The notes under the pieces are model-generated. The model saw only the letters and a program-made list of their open reading frames with translations, ran no database searches and was not told the origin of the DNA. The position numbers and the translations under genes are program-made. This document shows positions 35,532 to 48,079 of a DNA stretch of 64,000 bases, in pieces; position 1 is the first letter of the stretch; each line of letters opens with the position of its first letter. The DNA is from Axinella damicornis (lineage: Eukaryota > Porifera > Demospongiae > Axinellida > Axinellidae), in the NCBI GenBank assembly GCA_963931865.1, contig OZ007508.1:5001-69000 (forward strand), in the 5' to 3' direction.

Positions 35532-37044
35532 GAACATTACCTCCACCGCGTGCAATAGGACACAGGCTTTCATCCATGTTCAGTGAAAGATGTTCTGCGG
35601 GTAAAAATGATAGCATCTGTAAGAATTTTTGTCTCGGCGCTAGACACAGTGCTGGGTACGTATACGTACGTCTGTCTGTCCACATACGCATGCGCGACGG
35701 ATTTACTAACTATAGTAATGTGCATGTGGCCGCACCCTACTGTGCTAGACAACTGAAGACACAAACGAGATCATGTGTGAGATTTCAGCAAGAAGTTGGC
35801 TTACAAGGTATACGCAAGAATGATCGTCTGAGGAGCGCCAAGAACGCAAACAATACAAGCTGACTGAGAAAGGCAACTGCAAAGAAGGCCTGAACAAGAG
35901 AGTCCGGAACAGAGAGAGCAACGACTACGACTACACTGAGCTGACCAAGAGAGGAGACGGCTAAGAAGGCAACGAGAAACCACTGACCAACGTAGGCAAC
36001 GTGTAGCTAGCTAGATGCTCGTAGACTACAATGCATCAGATTCCTCCATTGACAAATTTAGTCTAAGTCTTCTCTTCAAGCCACTTCGTCTGTGTGCTCG
36101 CGTATACTTTCAAGTCAAAGGTATGCCTTTCATTGAAGTTTGTCCATCACGTGTCTATTGGTGCAACAAATTGTGACGTATTTGCATGTTGATACACTGT
36201 AAAGTCTTTCATCAGTACGGCAGCATGCGCCAAGATTTGATCAAATCTCAGAGCTATAGCTACATGTAGCTACTGAGCAAATCTTGTTAATCCATCAGTC
36301 ATTAGTGTCCAACACTTGTATCAGTCTTGCAAGCAAACCGCCGAGACAATTTTTCAAAAAAGGCGTCTTGTTAGCTATAGCTACTAGATGAAACTAACTC
36401 ACCTGTAATCCCATCTGCCTCTTCCTCCTCTCCCTCTCCATCCTCTTCCTCTCCAGTCTCCACCATTTCCCTCTCCCTCCTCTATATTATTTCCCCATTC
36501 TCCTCTCTTTCCCCCATCTCCACTCCCTTCTCCCCTCCCTCCTTTTTCCCCCTCTTCAGCTTTGTGCTGTACGAGTGCAACAAGATGAACATGTATACAT
36601 GTAGTATACTCCGTGCATGAATAAACATAATTGCTATTGCTGTAAGTTTGTTTCCCTGTGCATACACCTTTGACCTAAACTTGGTGAACAATGATACGGA
36701 CTGGTTTTCCTATGCTAGTAATGGGAGAACAGTATACAATTACATAAGCCTCCCACTTTCTCTACGGGTTCGATGTCTGCTGTAATGAGAGCAGTAGACG
36801 TAAGTTTTTTGTTCTGTCTATGGGAGTATCACCCCCTTGAACTGCCTTGCTCTGGGAGAAGGCTCCAATGTGTGGTTTTGTTGCCGCGGCTAATTTGGAC
36901 AGAGAGCAAAACCTTGCTTGCCACAGCTACAGCTCCTTGTACAACTCTCGTTTGTAAGGTAAGTTACGTGCGAGTACTTTTTATGTCAATAAAGGCTGCA
37001 ATGCTTAAACTGCACTGAGGATATCGATGAACATAGCTAGCTAG
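35532..37044. other. intergenic, no gene seen
   Basis: No supported exon was found. A pyrimidine-rich stretch (CCTCTTCC/CCTCTCC words) lies at about 36,418-36,555. Confidence 0.45.
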
Positions 37045-37053
37045 GCTAAGGTA

Positions 37054-37379
37054 TAGTCTGGTTCCCAGACCCACCGAGAGGAAGGGTCTGGGCAAATGAA
37101 CCGCGCTTCCGCATAGCCGAGGAATTTCATTCAGTGTGCATTGTTAGTTGCTGTGAGTAGGTGAGAAGCCGCAGATGCGGGACTCGCGACTGATGAATAA
37201 CATTATGTACGGGTGCGCGCGCGCATATAACGCTATTCATCAGTCACACGTACTAAATAACATACGTGCGGTTTTCCCTAATCGAATCAACACTTTCGCC
37301 GGAATGCAGTGCTCGGCTACGCGGAAGTGCAAGTCATTTGCCCAGACCCTTCCTCTCAGTGGGTCTGGGAACCAGACTA
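37054..37379. mobile_element. TAGTCTGG MITE, copy 1 (9-bp duplication)
   Basis: The 326-bp element has inverted ends TAGTCTGGTTCCCAGACC, extending through ACCGAGAGGAAGGGTCTGGG. The target duplication is GCTAAGGTA at 37045-37053 and 37380-37388. Copy 2 at 37,856 is nearly identical, so activity was fairly recent. Confidence 0.9.
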
Positions 37380-37561
37380 GCTAAGGTACGGATCGATCGA
37401 TAATTGGGGCGAGCGTGAGCGAGCCCCACATAGACGAGTTAGTTTGCTGCAAATTTTCCATATATATATTTATATCGTACGTCGTGCCGTAAATCACTTC
37501 CTGCCCGTATTTTGCGTGTTCTTACGTCATGCGTTAATTCAAACCACAAACGAGCATAATT

Positions 37562-37800
37562 TGCGGAGACTTTTGCCGGGTCTGACTGAGACACAAAACT
37601 ATGAACAACAACAAGGCCACAGCGACTTGGAGCTGGAGACTGTCTGACTACGACACGAACTATGAACAGTCTACTTCAACAAGGCCACAGCGACTTGGAG
37701 CCGGAGACTGTCTGACTAAGACACGAACTATGAACAGTCTAGCTACCTCAACAAGGCGTGACTGAGACACAACCTATGAACAGTCCGTCTCAACAAGGCC
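37562..37800. repeat. irregular 60-70-bp tandem repeat
   Basis: There are about four imperfect copies containing GACACGAACTATGAACAGTC and CAACAAGGCCACAGCGACTT. No coding function was seen. Confidence 0.65.
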
Positions 37801-37855
37801 ACGGGCACTGTCAGGCAGTCTGTGCACTGTCAGGCAGTCCGTGCAACAGCGATCA

Positions 37856-38171
37856 TAGTCTGGTTCCCAGACCCACCGAGAGGAAGGGTCTGGGCAAATG
37901 AACCGCGCTTCCGCATAGCCGAGGAATTTCATTCAGTGTGCATTATTAGTAGGTGAGAAGCCGCAGATGCGGGACTCGCGACTGATGAATAACATTATGT
38001 ATGGGTGCGCGCGCGCATATAACGCTATTCATCAGTCACCCGTACTAAATAACGTACGTGTGGTTTTCCCTAATCGAATCAACACTTTCGCCGGAATGCA
38101 GTGCTCGGCTACGCGGAAGTGCAAGTCATTTGCCCAGACCCTTCCTCTCGGTGGGTCTGGGAACCAGACTA
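37856..38171. mobile_element. TAGTCTGG MITE, copy 2 (9-bp duplication)
   Basis: The 316-bp copy of the element at 37,054 has the same inverted ends. The target duplication is CAGCGATCA at 37847-37855 and 38172-38180. Confidence 0.9.
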
Positions 38172-38279
38172 CAGCGATCATCGAAGTTCCACACGTGACA
38201 AGAAAATTCGTGCAGCATGCATGTACTAGTATAGTATGTCGGCACAAGTATACATGCCTTGAGTCTGATCGTCATGTTA

Positions 38280-38887
38280 GGGTCAGTGCAAAACCTGGAC
38301 TCTGGACTCTGGACTGGACCGTGGACTGGACTCTGGACTGGATTTTGGACTGGATATTGGACTCAATCATTCATGGCCCAGAAGGCATACAGAAGACCAA
38401 GCTGGTCCACAACAAATACAACACACACACATGATCAGTTGGTTCAAACTCAACAGCTAGCACGCTCTGTTCCACTTCCATCAAGTGACCAGGGTTCTGA
38501 TATCCGTAGAAATAATCCTGTAGGATAGAGCCCATCCTCAGCAGAGAACTTAACGCACAACAACGTCATCACAGACACGAAATCAGTCTGGTAGCTCACC
38601 CAGACAGCAAACTGCATAACAATCAACGGCACACGCTCTGTTCTGCCAGGAACGACCAGATTCCTGATATTTGCTCCAGCAGAAATAATCCTGTAGGATA
38701 GAGCCCCAGCAGATCTCAGGGTAGCTACTCCACGTCGTCCCCACTTAGGTTCCCATAGGCATCCACTGAGACAGAGATATAGCGACCTCTGACATGCCTT
38801 CAGGGCCATGCATACGAAGTAAAGTCCAATATGCAGTCCAAAATCCAGTCCAAAATGCAGTCCAGAGTCCAGGTTTTGCACCAACCC
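38280..38887. mobile_element. 608-bp TIR element with GGACTGGACT arms (9-bp duplication)
   Basis: The ends GGGTCAGTGCAAAACC and (minus strand) GGGTTGGTGCAAAACC each continue into runs of CTGGACTCTGGACT. The target duplication is GTCATGTTA at 38271-38279 and 38888-38896. Internal direct repeats include AATAATCCTGTAGGATAGAG (near 38,510 and 38,684). No transposase was seen. Confidence 0.85.
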
Positions 38888-39099
38888 GTCATGTTATGAT
38901 TTCTGTCTCCTCAGTCATGTGCATGCAACTACTCCACGGTTCTGCATTGCACTCGCTCACGCTCGCCCCACAATGTCATGCATTCTCCTAGTATAGATAT
39001 ATCGTATAGAGACGACGTACGGTCACGCGACACTCCACTAATCGACCGGGAGTCACTCGCATCGCGCGTCATCTCGAAGACCACTGGCACTGTTCAGCT

Positions 39100-41100
39100 A
39101 TGCGACATCGGTGGAGATTTCGTCGGTTGGGTCGTGACCCTCGACACAGGACGGCTCTTTTGAAGAATCTGGCAACCGCATTGGTGAAGCACGAGCGTAT
39201 TGTGACAACCCTTCCAAAAGCCAAGGAGCTGCGCCGAATTGGGGACCGCGTGCGTAGGCCAAGATTTTACAATAATTTTTTGTAGTGCTGGCTATGCTTA
39301 CTACATTCCCTAGCACATTGTTGATGTTCGACAATGGTGCTGACGTCTCCCTTACAGATGATCACTCTAGGCAGGCGAGGCTCACCTGAGGCCAGGAAGG
39401 AAGCCTGGAGTTGGATGAGGGTATGTTCATGGAGTTAAGGTAACGGAGGGGGTTTCCGGACAGCAGGGATTTCCGGACACGGCCCCAGTTTTCGCTCTCT
39501 GGATCCCGGGACCAGTTTTTGCTAACAACTGCACAGCGTTGGAAAGTTCGAAGGTAGGGTATGCATGTGCACTTACCATAATTTGCTAACGGAGGGATTG
39601 CGAGGGGCATGAATGCCGTGTCCGGAATAATTAAAGGACTGTCCGGAAACCCCCTGCGTTACCTTACATAATCCATCTATTAATGTTGGGGCTGTACGGG
39701 CAGATACAAGGGGGTGACACTCCCATACGCGCTGTAGTCAGAGCTGCGACCGGGCTTATCAGCGAATCTTGACCCCGTATACTAAGGAAAGGCTGCAGTC
39801 GCTACGCATTCTTCCATATACTATCGGCGGTCAGCGGCTGAAATACAGCGCAGTCAAACGGTCAAGAGTCTTTTTGTGATGCGGTCAAGCGGTCAAGCAG
39901 CAAAAATGATGGTCAAGATTTCTTGACCCCGGTCGCAGCTCTGACTACGGCGTCAATGGGAGTGTTACCCCCTTGAGATAGGGGGCATTACAGGGGAAAA
40001 AGCCATGAAGGGCTTCCCTATGGTTATCCCCTGATTTATATTTGGCTGGAGTGGTTGCCCGCATATGTGTGGCCAGCAGGTATTATTGGATGCGGCACCC
40101 ATGTGTGAGAGCGTGACGTGGTTAGAAGTGAAGCCAGCAATCCAAGCGTTGCTGTAGATCTGCTATAGATCTGCTATCCGGAAGCCGCCATCTTGCAATT
40201 GGTGTACCGAAATACATTGGCTTTATATGCAGTATTGATCAAAACGTGTCCTGTGTCACTGGTAAGCGTTTATATATAATAGCCTACATAGCTATCACAT
40301 TTCGACTGATTCAACACATACTAGAAGCATTGTTGGTGCATGATTGTGTTTACCAAGATCGCCAGAGAAGCTGCAAAACGCTAAATAGCCGCCATGTTGG
40401 TGCTCATTTCCGTATTCTCGAATTGATGACGTCAGCTGCAACGGGTCTATTGGCTGTTGGAATACCCGAAATCAGTATTTGGACAAGAGTATGATTAATC
40501 GGATAGTCCTGCACGAAGGAATGGTACATCTTGAAGTCTGTGATCCATAGCACTTACCATTCTTGAGATCTACACCTACCCTTGCGATCAGTGAGTTTTC
40601 ATGCATGCAACTACTGCCTGCAGACACCGCTGTATATCAAGAACGATGAGCAACAGAGCTTGGACTTGCACCAGAATTTAATTTACTGAAGGTCTACAGA
40701 TTTTGTTGTTACGTGCGAGTATATGTAGTGGCTCCTGTCCTCCAATTAATTATTCTCTCATCCAAACATTGACCTACAAGCTTATAGCTCTGGTGACACG
40801 TAGGAAAGCAACACAGACTTGGATACATGCAGCTGATGTCTGTCCTCAATTTGTAGTTTATGCTTGGGGTTCCGAACTAGCGTAATATCTGTTGCCCATA
40901 GTTTGATCACTTACAACTGTACATCCCCCTCAATGCCCTCCTCACAGGAGCCTTCTCTGGTGTCCAAGTTGTTTGGCCCCATGCGGGAGCGATATGCAAC
41001 CCGACCTGGTGGGTTCACCCGGGTTCTGAGGATCCCAAACCGAAAGGGAGACAATGCTCCAATGGCTGTTGTGGAGCTAGTCGACAACAGGCATGTGTGA
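39100..41100 (+). CDS. MRPL17: mitochondrial large-subunit ribosomal protein L17 (bL17m)
   Basis: Three exons join in frame to 121 aa: 39100-39249, 39358-39420 and 40948-41100, with GT-AG introns. Exon 1 starts [17 protein letters not shown] and has [18 protein letters not shown], the classic bacterial-type L17 N-terminus. Exon 2 encodes [15 protein letters not shown], matching the ITLAKRGDLHARR segment. Exon 3 encodes [31 protein letters not shown] and VELVDNRHV. Length and domain order fit bacterial and mitochondrial L17, a structural protein at the large-subunit tunnel exit. The protein is short, without the C-terminal extension of the vertebrate protein. Intron 2 holds two MITEs. The gene converges with the kinase-kelch gene 319 bp downstream. 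Confidence 0.93.
39439..39663. mobile_element. GGTAACGGAGGGGG MITE, copy 1 (MRPL17 intron 2)
   Basis: The inverted ends are GGTAACGGAGGGGGTTTCCG and CGGAAACCCCCTGCGTTACC. They are flanked by TTAA (left) and TTAC (right). Relatives lie at about 48,867 and 49,223, sharing GGACACGGCCCCAG and TTCGAAGGTAGG. Confidence 0.8.
39706..39978. mobile_element. 273-bp TIR element (MRPL17 intron 2)
   Basis: The inverted arms are AAGGGGGTGACACTCCCAT then TAGTCAGAGCTGCGACCGGG, mirrored at the right end. The loop contains repeated GGTCAAG words. It is a non-autonomous element. Confidence 0.7.
39979..40947. other. remainder of MRPL17 intron 2; nothing further seen
   Basis: This is unique intronic DNA leading to the acceptor CCTCCTCACAG before exon 3. 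No other exon or repeat is supported. Confidence 0.5.
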
Positions 41101-41419
41101 AAATATTGTATAATTTATTCACAAGTTCACCACGAGTTTTGTCGTCCTGGCCATATACAGGTTCCCTCCACTCCGAGATGCTAAAGTGCATGCCAGTTCT
41201 CGTTCCACACCCACCACTCCCTCATGTGTGCCCCTGTCCCAGCCACCCTCAGATGGAACACCAGTATAGCCATGTCAAAGTGCTGTTACTAGGTATAACA
41301 ATGCATGGTTGTCATTGTGTCTGCAAAACAAAACAATCATACAGTAGTAGATGGCTCCAATAATGATTATTATAGTTCTCCCAAGAAAGCTAGAGCTGTG
41401 ACACGACATGTTGATAAGA

Positions 41420-44400
41420 TCAACTGATAGATGCAATTTCAACTGAGTTTGTATTTCGCCCCCCCACCACCATCAGCCTATGGCCAGGCAGTGGGGCCAC
41501 CAGGCAGTCATCATGTGGACAGGTCATGTGGCTAATTACTCGCCATGAGTTACTCCCGGGATGGTACTGGTGGACTGCACTGGTAGGATTACCACTTGAG
41601 TCACTGCCACCAACCGCCAGTAGCTTCCCAGCGAACGTCACACATGTTGATCGGTACGATGGGACATAGGCTATCTTCCTCCAAGGGTCAGAATTGCTGC
41701 GAGCACGTGTTCTTAGGCGCTGTTTCAAGCTGAGTGCGCGGTGGTGCAAGGCCGACACTGGGCACATGAAGACAGACTGTGTTCGGCCGTCCTCTATATA
41801 GCCACCAAGCAAGTAGAAGTCCCCTTCCCAAATCGTAGCAGACATGGAACTAACCGGTTGTGGGAGGCTGTTCACAGTCGACCACATCAATGACTTCATG
41901 TCCAGCACCTCTACAATGGTCAGCTTTGCCCCTACACCAACACCTGTTCTTCCAGCTGCAGCAACCAGGCAGTGTGGGGTGGCTGCCACTGCTGGGAGCA
42001 TACGTTTTGTTGGCATTGAAGGAAAGCACTGAGACCACTGCACCTCTCCATCCTTCCCTATCAGACTCTGCAGCTTGTTCGTGGGCACACCCTCCTGCTG
42101 GCCACCGACAGCTGTCACAAGGTCGCCAACCACCACCAGTGCAAAGAGCTCCTGGGGGCACTCGGGCAATGTGGACCACCTCTCCTCATCCAGGTTGAAC
42201 TCCGTCACGACACTGCTATCACCTGGTCGGAAATAAACTTTGTGCTCCTTAGCGGCTGAGGCACCCCTCATCATTCGGTGTTTGCTCTCTTGCAATGATG
42301 TCCATGTCAGTCTCGGGGTTCCTGGGAGCAGTTTCATGACTGGTGGAGGGGTCTCTGGGGTCCTCGTATGCTGTTTGAGCTCCTGCAGTTCTCTCTGCTG
42401 GGCTGTGTGGCTGTCACGCAATGATGCAATCATTTCATCCCGGCGAGACAGGTTCTGCTGCAGGGAGCTGGAGAGTTCCTCTGTTGCACGCAGTTGTCGG
42501 TTCATTGCTTGCAGATTCCTTTCTTGCTCCTGCACCTGATATAGATATACACAGTAACAATTGTCAACATGCCTGGCTGTGGGCTTTACCATCACAAACA
42601 GAGGCCCACCTTTCCTTACGGACCTGATCACAATATGACCCCTAAAGGCTCTGAAAAATCACTGACTACTCACTGCATGTAAGGCTAGGTCAAGTTGACC
42701 ACAGCAAGAATTTCGCGCGCCGTGCGTATGGAAACGATTGCACACGGCACTAAATGTCATCTGATTGCGGTTGGTTTATCACGTTGTGGGAGGACCAGCT
42801 GTCCCCCAGGACCAGATGTCCCCCCGGACGCATGGTCCTAGGACCAGATGTCCCCCCGGACGCGTGGTCCTAGGACCAGATGTCCCCCGTCAGGACAGGA
42901 TGTCCCCCCCTAGTCTGCGCACTACCTACATTTTAGCTCCGTCCTCCGCGTGCGAGGGTCTGGCTGCGCCAGACTAGTCCCCCCCCCCCCCCCCCCCGAA
43001 GGTAGTGCAAAGTTAGATCCAACTTGACAACTTTGGAGCCATCAGTGCAGTTGATACAGCAGTTCATGTAGTAAGGAATCAGCAAGTTTATAGTCAGTGC
43101 AAGTGCATGCTGCGCTGTTCGTCAAAGATGCTATTGCACGTGACAAGACAGGCAGATGATGAGCAACGCTACGCTGGACCATAGATTAATAGAGCGGTCT
43201 ATACATGTAGCTGGACTCACGCAGATGCAGGCCGGGTGAGACTACTGGAGAGAACTGTCGTATGCGCTGCGCTAATAAGAACATTGCGGGGGGAGCGAGA
43301 GCTCACCAGACTTCTTCACAAGCAGGGAGCTGCTGGGCGCCTGACTCATGGGGAGCAGCAAAGCTATAGTATACTGGTTTTTGTTTGGCTGCTGAAAGTT
43401 GTTGTTGGGAGGGGGCTTGTAGAATAGCTCGGTACAGAAGAACAGCCACAGATGAGAGCATTATTAATTTTGGGGGGGACAGCTGGTCCTAAGGGGGACA
43501 CGTCTGTCCTAGGACCATATGTCCTAGGGGGACGCGTGGTCCTAGGACCAGCTGTCCGGGGGGACATCTGCTCCTAGGACCACATGTCCGGGGGGACAAT
43601 TTTAGGGGGGGACATCCTGTCCTGTGACAACGTTACAGAATGCTATGAATACTGATTTCGTGTTTTATTGGACTGTATACGGCATCCATCTTCAAGCGAT
43701 TGCAAAGCGCTAGCGATCTAGCATTAGACGCCGATGTCCGAGGTGCCCTGCCTGCTGTACAGACGAGTTTGTTCGTTGGAAACGGTCAAACGACCCCATG
43801 AGAATAGTGGGGCGTGGTCACTTGTCCCGTGACTTTCAGGCCTTTGCGGTTGATATGGCCGCAAATCAGAGAGTGAACAAAAAAGTGGCCGTCTGTATTC
43901 GGTGGACTGGACTCGGGACTGGACTCGGGACTGGACTGTGGGACTGGACTCACAGAAAGTTGCGCTCGTCATTTCTGAAGGCCAGAAAACAGGAAATTGC
44001 CGAACGGCACTATATAGCTAATAGCTTACCAAGTACGCGAGGTGTACCAACACAGCTGTCACCATGTAGACACTACTAGACAGCCTGCCGTGGTCCTACC
44101 ATGCAAAACCAGCTCGACTTCGTTTCGGTGCGAATTCGTCCATGATCTGACGACGACTTCGAGGAACACATGGCGGTCATTGCTAGCAAACTCTCGTATA
44201 CCAAGTGGTACAACCATTTCGCAGCTTCTTGAACTGTTTCTATGCATGCTGCTGCCAAGTTTGGCTGGCACTTCCGTTCCTGCTTTCCGCCTGTCTGTAC
44301 TGTGCTGTAGGCCTATAATTATTCATTGTTCTTGTCCCCAGACCATTTCAGTCTGGGAATGAGCCGGTTCAGTGCATCGTTGGCGCACACGCTCTGACAG

Positions 44401-46585
44401 AAAGGGCTGCTGGAACGGCTGATATCGAGTCATGGTCGGCTACCCCGAATGCCATTCATGTCATGTAAGTATTTTAGTAGTGTTTTGATGCTTCAAAATG
44501 ATGAGCGCAACTTTCTGTGAGTCCAGTCCCACAGTCCAGTCCCGAGTCCAGTCCCGAGTCCAGTCCACCGAATACAGACGGCCCAAAAAAGTCGAGCGAT
44601 ACGGAATATGTGTGCTTTGGTATTCTTGACCTTACCGGTGGCAATCCAAAGAGTACGAATGGCTGTGTCTGCCTACCGGGTAGATTGTGGAAATATTGCT
44701 CGTAGGAGTTGCTGTGACAGAAACTATGCTCGCACTGGCCATCTCTGGAGTGGCTGTTTGCGTCGTTGAGCAACTTCCCAGCTGAGTTCGAGAAATCTAC
44801 CGGGTAGGTTTTGAGTTGGTTATGTGTACGTTCGAACGGTACCACTCAGTACGCTCTAGCTAATCGGCACATAATCCGTATATCAGTCTTCTGTATGTTT
44901 ATGTTGGCAACACCGGTCCCACCCACTGACGTCATGTAATAGTTATGACGTAATTGAATATACATGGGTGGAGTTTTGAGGTTTCACTTTCATATTATCA
45001 TCAACAACAATGATCTATGTCTGTGTAAAACCAAGGTGAAGTTAGCATACTAAATATGTACCTCCTAGCTCGACCCAGCCCTTACATGCAGTGAGTAGGA
45101 GTACCCATAATTAGATATTCCCATACCAGGTGTGTAACGACCCCTAACTGGGGCACTGCAATTCTTGGGCGGTGTAACGATACATCAAAACCTGACAAAC
45201 CTGCCTCTCCCTCTGTGCCAGCCCTCTCTGTAACTCCTCCAAACCCACTCCAGCCTCCATCTCATTTCTCAGAGCCACTACCTCTGACTCCAGCGTGGAA
45301 ATTGTTGCATCTTTCTCTCGTACTAGTTTTTGGGTGTCTTGAAGCTTCTGCTGCAATCCATCAAGCTGTTTCTCATTAGTCTGTCTCAAGGTGAGCAGCT
45401 GCAGATGAAGGGTATCTACTGTTGTGTCCCTCACTCCGCACTGAGCAACCTCTACCTCCTTGGTTGAATCTTTTACCCCATGCTGACCCGCACCTTCCTG
45501 CAACTGCCTGGCTTGTGTTTGCAGACGTTGATCCTTTGCCTGAAGCAGCAACTGTAAATCTTGTAACTGCTGGGCCCGCTGCTTACTCTGTCCTTGTAGC
45601 TCCCTGATCTGCCTCAAGTACCCTACCTCATTCTCCCTGAGCTGCTGCACTTCCCTTTCGACTGAGTCAGCTAGTGAGGGTGTCGGGTGCACTCTGCCTT
45701 CACTTGTACCAGTAGCTTCTTTGAGAGCAGCTAAGCGATGGCAGAGCTCATGCATTGTGGGCCTGTCTTCCTCACTGTACATCAGGCAGTCAGTAGCAGT
45801 AGGGAGGAGGGGGTGTGTGGAATCAATGACATCAATGTGCGACTTTCGTCTTTCCATCTCAGGAACTGGTATCTGAATTCTACCCACAGGAGACCGCTCG
45901 TCTTCTATAACACGTACCGCTGGGCCGGGATCTGGGAACTGCAAGGTTGCAATCTGAATGCAGAGAACACCAAAAGAGAAGCAGTCGAGTTTTGGTGAGT
46001 AGGTTGGTGGCACCCTCAGTGCCTCAGGTGCCATGTACACCACAGTTCCTGGGCACTGGGTGAGAGGAGTTACATGTGGGTTAACATCAACAAGTTTCAA
46101 CATTCCAAAGTCGGTAACTTTTGCTCTGCTGCCAGCTATGAGGAGGACATTGTTGCTTGAGAGGTCCCTGTGGATGATGTTGTGTGAGTGGAGGTAGGAG
46201 AGGGCCAGGGCTACATCGTGACACAGATTCACCTGGAGGTGGAAGGGGAGTGGTTCCTTCTGCTTCTCAAGGAAGTTGGTGAGTGACTCATCCATCAACT
46301 CCATCAGCAAGACAGGCTGTCCAGATTCGGGGTCCTGGTATGTCCCCAGGTACTGTACGACATGGGGGTGCTTGATGGCACTCAGGAACTGGCACTCCCG
46401 CACAAACCTCTGCATTGTGACATTGTTGGCCAGGTTGCTAGGCTGGAAGAGGACAGGATGGAGAAGCTTAGCAGCACAGGGAAGGTCGTCACATAGCGCC
46501 CTGCAGACCGTGCCATAGGACCCGATCCCCAGGTTCTGTGACTTGATAAGTTGAACCGTGTGGTAGTGGAACTCCCGTGGCTCAC
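41420..46585 (-). CDS. protein kinase with coiled coil and C-terminal kelch domain (5' end missing)
   Basis: Two large exons join in phase: 46585-45201 and 42535-41420, giving at least 832 aa. Exon 1 holds a tyrosine-kinase-like (TKL) domain: glycine loop GIGSYGTV, lysine in CAAK, HRDLSSNN with the catalytic Asp, DFG in TDFGML, and MAPEAL. All key residues are present, so it is probably active. A heptad-rich coiled coil follows and continues across the junction (QRERQ to VQEQERN). Exon 2 then folds into kelch blades with diagnostic GG pairs (VTAVGG, YLLGGY, LAVGGS, MVVGGR). The acceptor TATAG at 46586 shows that a first exon lies upstream; I could not place it. An alternative is two genes, but matching phase and the continuous coiled coil argue for one. 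The intron holds two foldback elements. Confidence 0.82.
42775..43629. mobile_element. foldback element with 32-bp subrepeat arms (kinase intron)
   Basis: The left arm (about 42,788-42,920) and inverted right arm (about 43,487-43,626) are each built from units containing GGACCAGATGTCCCCCC and GGACGCGTGGTCCTA. The word GTCCTAGGAC is itself palindromic. This is a Foldback-like structure, and the boundaries are approximate. Confidence 0.7.
43880..44594. mobile_element. long inverted repeat with GGACTGGACTCGGGACT arms (kinase intron)
   Basis: The arms of about 85 bp (43,888-43,973 and 44,500-44,586) are nearly identical as inverted copies. They run from GGCCGTCTGTATTCGG through GGACTGGACTCGGGACTGG to CAGAAAGTTGCGCTC. 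The loop is about 525 bp. The GGACTGG arm motif is shared with the 38,280-38,887 element. Confidence 0.75.
44595..45200. other. remaining kinase intron, nothing further seen
   Basis: This is intronic DNA up to the donor GTTTGT that follows the kinase exon (minus strand). No exon is supported. Confidence 0.45.
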
Positions 46586-46859
46586 CTATACGAGGACAGG
46601 GGGAAAGGGAGAAGTTTAAAACACAATGATACACTACTTTGTCTGCACACTCACATGTGACATTGCAGTTAGTCTGCCATCAAGTGGACACCTATTTGTA
46701 CATAGTACCTCATCTTCCCATTATTGTATGCACCTTCAATTGAATATTGAGGATAGCAAAGACTGGACTGACAACAGGAGCACAACAGTGTTCCATGTCT
46801 AGATCAATATAAGACGCTGCTGCATGACTAGTGGCACAGGCTTGTAAGCCTATGCCACA

Positions 46860-46930
46860 GGCTCCTCCCCAGCTTTTTGTCGCATACTGTACATGCGACA
46901 AAAAGCTGGGGAGGAGCCTGGGAACGAGGC
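46860..46930. mobile_element. GCCTCGTTCCCAGG-family foldback, 71 bp
   Basis: The palindrome CTCCTCCCCAGCTTTTTGTC meets its inverse at CATACTGTACATG and ends CCTGGGAACGAGGC. It is flanked by TATGCCACA at 46851-46859 and 46931-46939 (9 bp). Confidence 0.75.
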
Positions 46931-47858
46931 TATGCCACAGGTACATGTATACACTGACACAACCATTTCAGCAGGTGCAGGCTTCTCAACCCCCACATCC
47001 ACTGGCACTTGTGACATCACTGACATGAGCCTCATACATTTCACCAGGAGCTCCTGTCAACAGCTGAACTACATCTTTAGGAGTTTGCATGTAACAATCT
47101 CAAATTACTGGGATTATCAACAGTTTGAATATTCACAATCTGTTAGTCACCACAATGAATACAATGTGTATTCAATGGAATTACCAGGGTGGGAGACATC
47201 TGAGGTCATGTGGAATGCCAAACATGGGCTGGTGTACAAACACCACAAAGGGGAGGATCTTGGAAGTGTACAAACACCACAAAGGGGGAGGATCGTGGAA
47301 GTGAACATGGATCAGAGTCAGAGTCAGCAACCCAGGCAGACACAGATGAACTGGAATTTAAGTTAAGGCTAGTTGAGACTCAGACGATCTACACAACTTC
47401 GTCGGCCTATTTTAAACTAATTTGCAGTTGGGCCACACACCCCTATGTCCACGTAAACTGAAGAACAGAGAAAACGGGATAGGCCTGGGAACGAGGCTAC
47501 GCCAATGTCCAAGCTAAGTCACAAGTAATATGTAACCTTCCCCTGGTTACACCAGTAGCCAGCGCTTGCTTCACGGTCCGTGCCGCGACAACAATCAAAC
47601 AATCAGACTTCTTTCTTTACGAGTTCTCATTCAAACAGTTTACTCTTACAACAACTCGAACAACATTTACATGATCAAGTCAAATAGTACAACAAAACTG
47701 AGCAAATATATATACACAAGACAACAGCTGTCTCCAATTAATAGGTTCTACATGCACAGCGGTTTCAATTACCATATCCTATACATGGTTCTGCAGGATC
47801 TTACACATTAGCACAGTTGAGCTCACACATTAGCACAGTCTAGGTATTACAAATAGTT
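46931..47858. other. intergenic; short tandem repeat, no gene seen
   Basis: A two-copy repeat of CAAACACCACAAAGGGG words lies at about 47,231-47,302. A solo family end (CCTGGGAACGAGGCTACG) lies at about 47,485. I could not identify a first exon of the kinase gene here. Confidence 0.45.
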
Positions 47859-47983
47859 GTACCATGGCTTGCTAGGGTGTATGGGATTTGTACCCTGAGT
47901 GCAGTTTTATGTATTCCTGAGGGAATACATAAAAGTGCACAAAGAGGGTACAAATCTCATACACCCTAGTGAAGCCATGGTAC
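47859..47983. mobile_element. 125-bp foldback GTACCATGGCTT
   Basis: The inverted arms GTACCATGGCTTGCTAGGG and CCCTAGTGAAGCCATGGTAC have an inner GGGATTTGTACCCT pair. Part of the same arm (GAAGCCATGGTAC) recurs near 61,640. Confidence 0.7.
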
Positions 47984-48079
47984 AGCTGACTTGTACCATA
48001 ATAATATCATATAGTGTCAATGATGTTTTCACAGAAAACCACACGGATGTACCCTTCAAAGGCACCACTTAGTGTACAT

